Position numbers and translations under genes: made by a program | Notes under the pieces: model-generated | What the model was told of the DNA's origin: nothing | Database searches by the model: none | Seen by the model: only the letters and a program-made list of their open reading frames with translations | From: Lentisphaerae bacterium GWF2_50_93 | GTDB lineage: Bacteria > Verrucomicrobiota > Lentisphaeria > Victivallales > GWF2-50-93 | DNA: 36,219 nucleotides | NCBI GenBank assembly: GCA_001804815.1 | Contig: MHBI01000041.1 | Span: 1 to 36,219 of the forward strand | Direction: 5' to 3' | Shown: positions 9,071-17,400 of the stretch, one piece after another | Layout: every line of letters begins with the position of its first letter | Position numbering within the stretch: position 1 is the stretch's first letter

Positions 9071-9425
9071 ATCTTGAAGTAGGTACGGGCTTCAGTCCTG
9101 TCTACTATACGCATATTCCAGCACTGTCCATGTCACGCTCTCCGCTTCCTCTGTCTTTTCATCTTTACGTCAGGCGCTTCGGCCTGACTTTGGACTGCTT
9201 GTCCTGAGCTTGTCGAAGGGCGGTGATAATTCACCGCTTTGTTTTTACAGCTGTTCGTCACGCCATGGTATCTTAGCAAAGGCGAAAGCTGTTATCTTCT
9301 CCACGGTTCCAGTGGAATCCAAAGCGCAGAATGATCTGCGCAGTCCAAAGACTCGTCCTCCGACCGGAGGACTCATCATAAAGAATTCTAAGCGGAGTCA
9401 AAATATGCGTATAATAGATAGGGCC
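9071..9425. other. Hairpin-dense intergenic region
   Basis: No gene. It contains the repeat copy 9077-9117, GTCAGGC/GCCTGAC at 9169-9188 (GCTTCG loop), a REP-like word CTTGTCCTGAGCTTGTCG near 9199, GCGGTGA/TCACCGC at 9220-9237, GCGCAGA/TCTGCGC at 9324-9341, GTCCTCCG/CGGAGGAC at 9355-9372, and the partial repeat copy 9400-9428. It separates two convergent genes. Confidence 0.8.
9077..9117 (+). repeat. AAGTAGG-type hairpin repeat, long form
   Basis: Starts AAGTAGGTACGGGCTTCAG and ends TATACGCATATT, closely matching the minus-strand copy at 86-128. It lies 6 bases after the stop codon of the ABC-F gene. Confidence 0.85.
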
Positions 9426-9428
9426 CTA
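9400..9428 (-). repeat. Partial copy of the long-form hairpin repeat
   Basis: On the minus strand it reads TAGGGCCCTATC followed by TATTATACGCATATTTT, the tail of the long-form repeat. Its TAG is the stop codon of the adjacent minus-strand gene (9426-9428). Confidence 0.7.
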
Positions 9429-10595
9429 GAGCATCCCCGACATCGACAGCGGGAAGACGGACTTGTCCAGCAGCCTGCACAGTGCGATCGCCGCATAAGA
9501 GGTGCACCGGATATTGATCCACTTCCCGTGCCCGGCCTTGCACCAGTTGTCCATCCCCAGGAATGCCCCGTCGACCATCTTGTCGTCCGACTTCTGCTGC
9601 ACCGAGAGCAGATATTTTATGTTCTTGTCAATGAGCTTTCTTGCACGTTTTTTCTCTGCGGAATTCGCAATCGATTCGAAGGACACCAGGAATATAGGAG
9701 CGGTGGCGGAACCGACTTCTATCACAGGATCGAGATATGAGCCGTCCTTGTTGACGGTCTTCTCAAGCCAGCCGAGGTATGCTGAACATCTCTGCATGTA
9801 TTCTTCCTGCTTGAAGACCTTGTACGCCTCTACGAGCGAGATGCCTCCGAAATCGTCGTTGACCCTGTGCATCATCTGCCAGTCCATCGGCCATTTCCTG
9901 GCGTCGTTGAGATCATTGTTCCCGAGCTTGTCCTTGATTGTCGTTATGAGTCCGTCCTTCGAGATGAAGTTCTTCACATAGCAGTTCGTCATCCTGTACG
10001 CGGCGTCATAGTAGCGGAGGTCCAGTGTCGCCTTGTACATCTCGATGAGGAATAGGATTGTTCCTGACTGGCAGCTCGCGATGATGTCCTCGGATGCACG
10101 GGCCTTCTTGTTGCCAAGATTGACCGTCGCAACAACCCAGTCGTCGATGAGCGCGTATTTCAGCGTCCAGTCCGCATAGAGTATGGCGCGTTCCAGGCAG
10201 TCGCTGTCCTTCGCGTACAAGCTGCAGCCGAGCATAGCCCAGGCTGCGGACAGCGCATCGCGCGGGTGCATCCATTCGGTCTGGGGGGAGACTTCCCTGA
10301 TGGCTCCGAAATAGGCGGGCTTGCGCTGGTCGAGGATCTGCAGTGACTTAATATACTTGATCGCCGCCTCGGCGGACTTCAGATATTTCTCGTCATTTGT
10401 CGCCTTGTGCAGGGAAAGCATGGCAAATATCCCGAAGGCTGTCTGCCAGCCGCTGCTCCTCCAATGTTTTCCTGTAGCAAGTTCAAGGGAGTAAATGTAC
10501 CTGCCGCAGTCGCCGCTCTCGCCGTCCTTGTTCTGGGTGTTCACGAACCAGTCGCCAGCGCGTACCGCGGAATCCAATATCAGTTTGTTGTCCAT
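9426..10595 (-). CDS. Six-hairpin (alpha/alpha) barrel protein, glycosidase-like
   Basis: The 389-aa protein is all-helical in appearance, with repeating motifs (SGWQTAFGIFAMLSLHKAT, ASCQSGTILFLIEMYKAT, TSYAAIALCRLL) typical of alpha/alpha toroid folds such as six-hairpin glycosidases and prenyltransferase-like proteins. It has no signal peptide, so it is probably cytoplasmic. The fold is inferred; I cannot assign a family or identify catalytic residues. AAGGA lies 6 bases before the ATG. It follows the URO-D-like gene on the same strand with a 200-bp gap holding two large hairpin structures. Confidence 0.75.
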   Translation of the reverse strand: MDNKLILDSAVRAGDWFVNTQNKDGESGDCGRYIYSLELATGKHWRSSGWQTAFGIFAMLSLHKATNDEKYLKSAEAAIKYIKSLQILDQRKPAYFGAIREVSPQTEWMHPRDALSAAWAMLGCSLYAKDSDCLERAILYADWTLKYALIDDWVVATVNLGNKKARASEDIIASCQSGTILFLIEMYKATLDLRYYDAAYRMTNCYVKNFISKDGLITTIKDKLGNNDLNDARKWPMDWQMMHRVNDDFGGISLVEAYKVFKQEEYMQRCSAYLGWLEKTVNKDGSYLDPVIEVGSATAPIFLVSFESIANSAEKKRARKLIDKNIKYLLSVQQKSDDKMVDGAFLGMDNWCKAGHGKWINIRCTSYAAIALCRLLDKSVFPLSMSGML

Positions 10596-10612
10596 ATTGT
10601 TTCCTTATCTTG

Positions 10613-10668
10613 GGAGCGCCAGCGTCTCGCTGGCAAATTAACTGTTGCCGGCAAGATGCCGGCGCTCC
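10613..10668. repeat. Composite three-way-junction hairpin repeat
   Basis: The outer stem GGAGC (10613-10617)/GCTCC (10664-10668) encloses two perfect hairpins, GCCAGCG-tct-CGCTGGC (10618-10634) and GCCGGCA-aga-TGCCGGC (10647-10663), joined by a 12-nt AT-rich linker. It has the same architecture as 19830-19901, 20716-20787 and 32902-32970 but different stem sequences. Confidence 0.85.
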
Positions 10669-10696
10669 TTTTAAAATTCCAGATTCCAAAATCCAA

Positions 10697-10776
10697 GAAC
10701 AGCCCTTGCGGACTTGACTACGAACATATTTCTGAATTGCATGTTGAATTCGTAGTTAATGCCGCAAGGCATGTTC
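10697..10776. repeat. Long imperfect inverted repeat, 28-bp arms
   Basis: The arms 10697-10724 and 10749-10776 match at 23 of 28 positions (GAACA..CCTTGCGG..TT.ACTACGAA) around a 24-nt loop. It lies 20 bp beyond the 3' end of the URO-D-like gene. It could be a processing or termination hairpin or a decayed small element. There is no T-run typical of an intrinsic terminator. Confidence 0.8.
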
Positions 10777-10795
10777 TTTCTATTATAGATTTGTC

Positions 10796-11887
10796 TTATT
10801 CCTCCTCACATCCATGCCTCTTGAGGAAAGCCTTCGCCTCGTCGAGATTGGACTTGTCCACGGAATGTATGAATATGATGCCTTTTGCAGAACCAAGATC
10901 CTCTGCGATCTTGTCGAGAACCCTGAATCCATTTTTTCCTCCGAATACCTGTATGAGCTTGCCTGCCTTGCGGATCCTGCGGTATACGTCCGGCCATTCC
11001 TCGAAAGAAGGCTGCCCGTCGCCGGGAATCCACTGTACTCCTTTCAGCTCCTTGATCGTTAGAAGCGAATCGAGGTGTGCGAGTTCACCGGGTCCGTCAA
11101 GATGGTAGAATCCATTGGTGAGCCTGCGGTGCGTTGCGGAGAGTTCGGGTTTGACAAACTCGTCGAACATGTCGGGCCCTATCATGTAGCAGAAATCGGA
11201 CTGCGTCATGTAGTATGGCTTTTCCGAGAAGATTGGCGTCCAGCAGGAATATCCGGGATTATGCCTCTGGACAGAATCGATTTCGTCGAAGGCGCGCCAC
11301 CAGAGATCGAATATCTGGCATGTAAGCCGCTTCACTTCATCCGGATTGTCATAGAGGTCCATGAGCAGTCTTTCCGACGGGCGGAACGTCGACAGCACAT
11401 CCATTGCGCCGCCGAGATCGGTCATTCCGATCTGGGCGGTTCCCTGGAACCTCCTGTCTGCGGCCTCTGCGATCGACCTGACCCTGTTCAGCCAGTAGTT
11501 GTCGTAGTCCCACTTGAAATTGATATCCTTTATCTCATCAATTTTATCAGGATGGAACCAGACAGTGCGTTCGTCGTGTTCTAGCTTTGATCCGAGGAAT
11601 GCGGCGAGGACTCCAGGGCCGAAGTTCAGCCACATCGAAGGGAAGGCGTCGCTGAGGAATCTGTGCGTTGACAGTGCGTGGTCCCACGCGTCAGCTATTT
11701 CGTCGGCTGTCACGGACTTGTCATATGCCGCGGTGAATCCCTTGCATGGATGTTTCGAGGTTTTGCGTCCTGGATCATATCCTGTGACAGTGAGGTTTAT
11801 CAGCGGCCTGTCAAGTTTGCCGTCCCACCATTGAGAATAGGAATTCCTGATTTTTTTCCATCGGTCCTCGTTGAAATGAACTGGCAT
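10796..11887 (-). CDS. Uroporphyrinogen decarboxylase-like (URO-D superfamily) protein
   Basis: The 363-aa protein resembles the divergent URO-D/MtaA-like group: TDLGGAMD at 156-163, YHLDGPGELAHLD from 261, and QWIPGDG at 285-291. Classical members decarboxylate uroporphyrinogen III or transfer methyl groups with corrinoid proteins. This branch is common in PVC bacteria and its reaction is not known to me. There is no signal peptide. AGGAG lies 6 bases before the ATG. It is flanked on the same strand by a prepilin-like gene and a six-hairpin-type gene, which hints at a role outside haem synthesis. Confidence 0.82.
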   Translation of the reverse strand: MPVHFNEDRWKKIRNSYSQWWDGKLDRPLINLTVTGYDPGRKTSKHPCKGFTAAYDKSVTADEIADAWDHALSTHRFLSDAFPSMWLNFGPGVLAAFLGSKLEHDERTVWFHPDKIDEIKDINFKWDYDNYWLNRVRSIAEAADRRFQGTAQIGMTDLGGAMDVLSTFRPSERLLMDLYDNPDEVKRLTCQIFDLWWRAFDEIDSVQRHNPGYSCWTPIFSEKPYYMTQSDFCYMIGPDMFDEFVKPELSATHRRLTNGFYHLDGPGELAHLDSLLTIKELKGVQWIPGDGQPSFEEWPDVYRRIRKAGKLIQVFGGKNGFRVLDKIAEDLGSAKGIIFIHSVDKSNLDEAKAFLKRHGCEEE

Positions 11888-12028
11888 GTGAACTCCTGTG
11901 GTTAAGTTTTTAGGTGTCAGACTTCAGGTGTCAGGATGAGAAGATCCTCTCTTGTTCGAGGATTGGTTGCGGCCTTCAATATATGATAAGGTGGCAAAAA
12001 ATCGAATATTGCGGAACTCCTTTTCATT

Positions 12029-12829
12029 TTAGAATAGGCTTGAATTGAACGGAGGATCATTTTCATTTATCGGTTGATGATTGAAGGGGTAGAACTCGCA
12101 ATGTCCATCGAAATGAGAGGCGTTTGTGCCCCTGTGTGGGGTGCCCATCTGCTCAAAGGTTGCTGACGATGCGGGAGCATAGAAGAACGTGGTGAAGGCG
12201 CCTCCCGAAGTGTTGTTGTTGCTGGTCCTGTCCATGAACATTATTTTTTTGGGATCCACCTTGTTGATCAGTGATTTGCTATGAGAGCCGGAAGGAAGGC
12301 CCGGCGGGGCGGGGGGCTGCCATCTTGACAGCCTGCTTGATACAGTATAAGTAGTTGCATAATCAGTGCCTCCTACTGGATTGCCTGCCAAATTTGAAAG
12401 TGCCTTAGGTGTGAGGATGTCAAGCTTTGGATATGCAGGGCAGAGGAGCATGGCGCATGGTTTGTAATAATCCCAGAAACAATTGCTCCTGTTGTTTTGG
12501 AACCATCTGGGATTGTTTCCTGCGATCATGTTGTCATCAGAGGGGAAAAGCTTGTCTTCAAAACCAGGATCTTTTTCACTTGTCACCCAGCACGGGAGAT
12601 ATCCCTCGAAGTCGTTTGTGAAACTTATCATCTGGGCAGACAGTTGTTTCTCGTTGCTCATGCAGGATATCGCATGGGCCTTGTTCTTCGCCTCCTTCAA
12701 TGCGGGGAGGAGCAGGGCGGCAAGGATGGAGATTATTGCGATTACTACCAGCAGTTCGATAAGTGTAAAGGCTTGTGCCTTTGCCCGGCTCACTATAGGA
12801 AGTTCAATCAGTGTGAAAAAATTTTTCAT
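12029..12829 (-). CDS. Prepilin-like protein with N-terminal methylation motif and H-X-DG tail
   Basis: The 266-aa product has two prepilin motifs in tandem: FTLIEL at 5-10 and again at 21-26, the second followed by the hydrophobic helix LVVIAIISILAALLLPAL. The likely cleavage is A20|F21, with E25 at +5 and Ala rather than Gly at -1. The C-terminus carries HRGTNASHFDG, close to the H-X9-DG motif of PVC prepilin-type proteins (here 8 residues between H and DG). Such proteins are abundant in Lentisphaerota and are thought to be membrane-anchored or pseudopilin-like. GGGAGAG lies about 10 bases before the ATG. Confidence 0.9.
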   Translation of the reverse strand: MKNFFTLIELPIVSRAKAQAFTLIELLVVIAIISILAALLLPALKEAKNKAHAISCMSNEKQLSAQMISFTNDFEGYLPCWVTSEKDPGFEDKLFPSDDNMIAGNNPRWFQNNRSNCFWDYYKPCAMLLCPAYPKLDILTPKALSNLAGNPVGGTDYATTYTVSSRLSRWQPPAPPGLPSGSHSKSLINKVDPKKIMFMDRTSNNNTSGGAFTTFFYAPASSATFEQMGTPHRGTNASHFDGHCEFYPFNHQPINENDPPFNSSLF

Positions 12830-13175
12830 GATCAGATAAGCTCTCCCGGTTATAGAACCATGCCGTATAATTGTATCACAATACTTGCCGATTATGCAAT
12901 AAGCCCCGAAAATCTTCTGCCATTAATTGATAATACCAATATGTATTTATATCATACAAGATAGTTTGCTTCCAGTTAATGTCAAGGTGGCTGCCTCCAA
13001 AAAAACATGAATAATTTACCGGCGGCTCAGATAATGCTGCAACTGCATTGCCAGTACGTAATTAAATCTTGATAAAACCGGATATTGCGGATTTTGCAGT
13101 ATTTCTCAATAATGTGGTTTGACGAAATCCGTAAGGATGTTAACTTGTATTATAATAAAACAATCAAGGCTTGTC
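12830..13175. promoter_or_regulatory. Divergent promoter region between prepilin-like and GntR genes
   Basis: No gene. A short palindrome ATTGT-atc-ACAAT at 12870-12882 could be an operator. A TATAAT hexamer at 13151-13156 precedes the regulator ATG by 19 bases, but I see no good -35 at the right distance. The region is AT-rich. Confidence 0.4.
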
Positions 13176-14273
13176 ATGACAGAAGAAGTCGTATACTCTA
13201 AAAGCGAACAGGTCAGGCTGCGCATACTCAATGCCATCGAGTCTGGAAAGTATCCGGTCGGTTTCTGCATTCCGTCCGAGAATGAGCTTGTTGCCTTGAC
13301 CGGTACAAGCCGTGTCACTGTCCGCGATGCAATTTCCAAGCTCGTCACCAAGGGCTATCTTAAAAGGATTCAGGGCAAGGGGACGATGGTCATAAAATCA
13401 GGTTCGCAGCCCCGGCAGTCTTCAGTAAAGTCAATTTATATTATAACCGTAAGCTCGCATGCGGTGGATCTTTTCGGGAACGGCATCCTGGCCGGTGTCC
13501 ATGACGCGCTGTCAGATGGAGAATTTTCCGTCTTCTTGAAAAACATCCCGTCCGCGTCGGATTTCAATGCCTATGTTGAAAAGGAAATTCATCCTGAAAA
13601 CTGCCGAGGGATAATCCTATCCGGGGATCTCTCTAGGAAGATCCACGTTGAAGCCGTCCGGAAGAAGAACATACCCTGCGTTAGCGTTGGAATCCCTGCC
13701 GATGGCGCGGACATCCCGTATGTTGAAGTCAACCACGAGCACGGAATCAGGATGGCGGTCGATGAGCTCATATCAAAAGGCCACAAACGCATAGCCTTCT
13801 TCGACTATACGTTGGACTGGGGGCATTCCCCATCGATCCTGGCCAGGGAGCAAGGATACAGAAATGCCTTGTCGGCGGCTGGTATCAGGCTGGATCCCGA
13901 TCTTATAGTCCGCTACAATGTGCATGGCCCTGCCGGAAGGGAACAGGCGATCAGGCTAATCAAGAGGGAGCTCTCATACAGTGCGGCCGTCATCGTCGGA
14001 TATGGATTCGTCACGGATTATGTGATGGAAATAACTGCATACGGCCTGTCCATACCGAAGGATCTTGCAATCATAAACTACAGGGGATATGCGAACTTCG
14101 ACGACAAGACCGGGCTTTTCATTACATGTGTCGTCCAGCCGCTGCACGAGATGGGCAGCGCGGCCGTCGACCTCCTCCTGGGGCGCGGCAGGGCTGGCGG
14201 AGCGGTCTACTTCGAGCCTTCATTCATCAGGGGACAGACAGTTTCCGAAAAACCGATAATTCCTAAGAGATAA
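13176..14273 (+). CDS. GntR-type DNA-binding / LacI-type effector-domain regulator (AraR-like chimera)
   Basis: The 365-aa protein joins a GntR winged helix (residues 8-72; SENELVALTGTSRVTVRDAISKL, then GYLKRIQGKGT) to a periplasmic-binding-like domain of the LacI type (GNGILAGVHDAL, KGHKRIAFFD, YSAAVIVGYGF, PLHEMGSAAVDLLLGR). This is the arrangement of B. subtilis AraR. It probably senses a sugar and controls the downstream hydrolase locus that starts 136 bp later. The ATG at 13176 has AAGG upstream and places the winged helix at the usual distance. A TTG 57 bases earlier is in frame but lacks a ribosome site. Confidence 0.9.
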   Translation: MTEEVVYSKSEQVRLRILNAIESGKYPVGFCIPSENELVALTGTSRVTVRDAISKLVTKGYLKRIQGKGTMVIKSGSQPRQSSVKSIYIITVSSHAVDLFGNGILAGVHDALSDGEFSVFLKNIPSASDFNAYVEKEIHPENCRGIILSGDLSRKIHVEAVRKKNIPCVSVGIPADGADIPYVEVNHEHGIRMAVDELISKGHKRIAFFDYTLDWGHSPSILAREQGYRNALSAAGIRLDPDLIVRYNVHGPAGREQAIRLIKRELSYSAAVIVGYGFVTDYVMEITAYGLSIPKDLAIINYRGYANFDDKTGLFITCVVQPLHEMGSAAVDLLLGRGRAGGAVYFEPSFIRGQTVSEKPIIPKR

Positions 14274-14364
14274 GTTTTAACCACAGAACACACTGATGAC
14301 ACAGAAAAACAGCAACCACGAAATACACGAAAAGATAAAATATGAAAAGTACCTGGATCAGGCG

Positions 14365-14380
14365 GCGCATGAAAATGCGC
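14365..14380 (+). ncRNA. GAAA-tetraloop hairpin in the leader of the GH2-like gene
   Basis: GCGCAT-GAAA-ATGCGC is a 6-bp stem capped by a GNRA tetraloop, 29 bases before the start codon and upstream of the AAGGAG site. It is flanked by the direct words GGATCAGG and GAGTCAGG. It may stabilise the mRNA leader. The upstream stretch 14281-14335 is made of degenerate AACCAC/ACACGAAA words. Confidence 0.35.
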
Positions 14381-14409
14381 AAATGAGTCAGGTAAAGTAA
14401 GGAGAACAA

Positions 14410-17400
14410 ATGAGCCTCACGTTCAACCGCCGTCTTGCGAAGTTCGCAGCAATCCCAGCGTTTGCAGTCGCCCTGTTCATCTCATGTGCGGGGTTCGCAC
14501 AGGAAAACCTCATCAGGAACGCGGACTTCAAGACAGACGCCAACAACGACGGCGTCCCCGACGGCTGGAGCGCGCAGAAGGGAATTTCATATCCGGCTGA
14601 AAACGGAAGGAAATATCTGAAGATCGAGGGAGGCCAGGCCAGCACCGGCATCAAAGTCCCAATCGATCCGCAATGGAAGTCCCTGAAGCTCTCCTTCAAG
14701 GCGAGATACAAGGATGTTGAGGTTGGCGATCAGACCTGGAAGACTGCAAGGTTGGCGATGAACTTCAGCGACAAGGACGGGAAAAAAGTCGGTGACTGGC
14801 CTGAAGTCTGGGGCGAGACCGGGACTTCCGACGGCTGGATTACTTTTGAACGCCAGTACAAGATTCCAGAGGGCGCCGCGTTTCTCGGTTTGAATCCGGC
14901 CAACTTCGGAAAATCAGGGACAGTAGAATTTGACGACATCAAGTTGACCGTGGGCAGGGCGAAAGGTTCCCTGTATGTCGATCCAGCCGACGCAAGGCTT
15001 CCCGAAAAGAACATTGTGGAGAACGGGAATTTCGAGGCCGACTCCAACAAGGACGGGACGCCCGACAAATGGGATAAGCGGGAAGGAATCTCGTATCCTT
15101 CTGAAAACGGGAAGCGCTGGCTGAAGATCGATGGCGGAGGGAAGAGCGTTAACCGCAAGCTTGAGCTTGAAGGCGGGTGGGGCGTCCTCAAGATGTCCTT
15201 CAAGGCAAGGGTGGCGGATGTGGTGCCTGGCGCCGAAGGCTGGCAGAACGCGCGCATGGCGATGAACTTCGCCGACGAGGGCGGCAAGAAGGTAGGTGAA
15301 TGGCCCGATGTCTTCAACTGGAACGGCAGCACAAATGGCTGGGTTGACTGCGAGCGCGAATACAAGATCCCGCCTGGCGCGGAATTCCTGGTGCTCAATC
15401 CCGCGAACCACGGCAAGTCCGGCTCGGTGGAGTTTTCTGACATAGTCATAAAAGTCGTTTCAATGAACTACAAGGGCGACATGCCGCTGCCGGAAGGCGC
15501 CGACAAGGAGCCATGGGACATAGCGAAGGCATGGAAAAAGACTAGTTCCACGCAGGAGAAGATCTGCATCAACGGACTCTGGCGTGTCATTCCTGAAGTC
15601 GCAGAGAAGACCGTTCCGCCCGCAGATGGCGCAGGCTGGGGCTGGTTCAAGGTTCCCGGTGTATGGCCGACACAGGACTGGACCGTCGGCGATGCGACCC
15701 AGAAGTTCCTTCTCCCTCCTATGTCCGAGGATGCGACCTCCGGCAAGATGATCGAGCAGGTCTGGTACAAACGCGATATTTTTCTTCCTGACGCCTGGGC
15801 AGGAAGAAAAATTTACTTGGATTTTACATTGCTCCAGACGAATGCAAGAATATTTCTGGACGGAAAAGATGTAGGAGAGATTTGGTTCCCGGGCGGAAGG
15901 TTTGACCTGACGGATTTTGTCGAGGCAGGGAAGAAATATAATCTGACGATTCTCGTCACCGCGCGTCCGCTCGAGGCCGAGACAAAGGTGTTCATGGCGC
16001 CGGACAGGATAATGTCGAACAAGGCCAGTGTGAAGCTCAAGGGGATCGCAGGAGACCTCTTCCTATGTTCCGAACCGAAGGCCGATGCAATCCAGGACCT
16101 GCATGTCATAACGTCTGTTGCCGAAGGGAAGATAAGTTTCAAGACGAAGATTGGAAGTCCCGCCGCCGGCGAGCATGTGCTCAGCGCAAAAGTACTCGAC
16201 CGGTCCGGCAAGGAAGTGAAGACGTTCAAATCAGGAAAGATTCCCTTTACGCCTGACAAGTCCGAATACGTCTTCGGAGGCGAATGGAAGGATGCGCTCC
16301 TATGGGACACGAATACGCCTCAGAACATTTATACGGCAATCGTTTCCATTGAAGATGCGAACGGCAGGAAGCTTGATGAGCTTCTGCCGGTGAAGTTCGG
16401 ATTCAGGGAGTTCAAGATAGTCGGCAAGGATTTCTATCTCAACGGCAAGCTGATCCGGCTCAGGGCGCTCTGGGTGAACAGCATCTCTGATTTTGCGGAC
16501 AAGTGCGACTATGCTTCCGGCATGAACCTCTCCAGGAGGATGAAGGACTACGGGTTCAACTTCTTCATCACCGGCAACTATGACTTCGAGCCGGGCGACG
16601 TCTCATACATGGATGCCATCTTCGATGCCGCCGACGACGCGGGCATGCTGGCCTCCTTCTCGCTGCCCCACATCAAGAACTTCAAATGGCTGAACAGCGA
16701 GGCCGCAGTGAAAAACTACGGCGAACTTACCGCCTGGCTCATTTCAAGGATGAAGAACCATCCGTCAATAATAATGTATGCGATGAACCACAACGCCAAC
16801 GGCTACCATGGCGACCAGAATCCGCTGAAAATGGATGGCGTCTATGAGCCCGAGAAGGTCCCGAGCGAGCTTGCCAAGTCCAAGAAGGGCTCGTATATCG
16901 AGAAGAGGGAGATGTCTGAAAAGGCCGCATCGATCTCGAAGTCATATGATCCCACGCGTCCGGTCTACCACCACCAGTGCGGAAACCTCGGCGACCTCTA
17001 TACTGTGAACTGCTACCTGAACTGGGCGCCGCGCCAGGAGCGTTCGGAATGGATGGAGCACTGGAACAGGAACGGGGTCAAGCCTTTCTTCTTTGTCGAA
17101 TGGGGCCTTCCTCATATCTCGTCATGGTCCAGCTACCGCGGTCCGGAGTTCATATGGAGGTGCGTGGCGTTCCAGAGCGTCTGGGACAGCGAGTTCGCAT
17201 CTTCGATACTGGGAGAGGGGGCCTACGAGATGATACCGGCAAAGATAAAGCTCATCGACATCGAGGAGAAGAACTATGCCACCGGCAAACCCTTCCACTG
17301 GGGTGGAGTCTTGACGCCGACCCTTTCGAACATGGAGAAGAACCACCGGGAAATAATGGCCTATTATGCTTCTGACAACTGGCGCTCGCACAGGGCGTGG

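Noticed and set aside
13119..13175. TTG start for the GntR-type regulator
   Set aside because: No ribosome site, and it would add 19 residues before the normal start of the winged helix.
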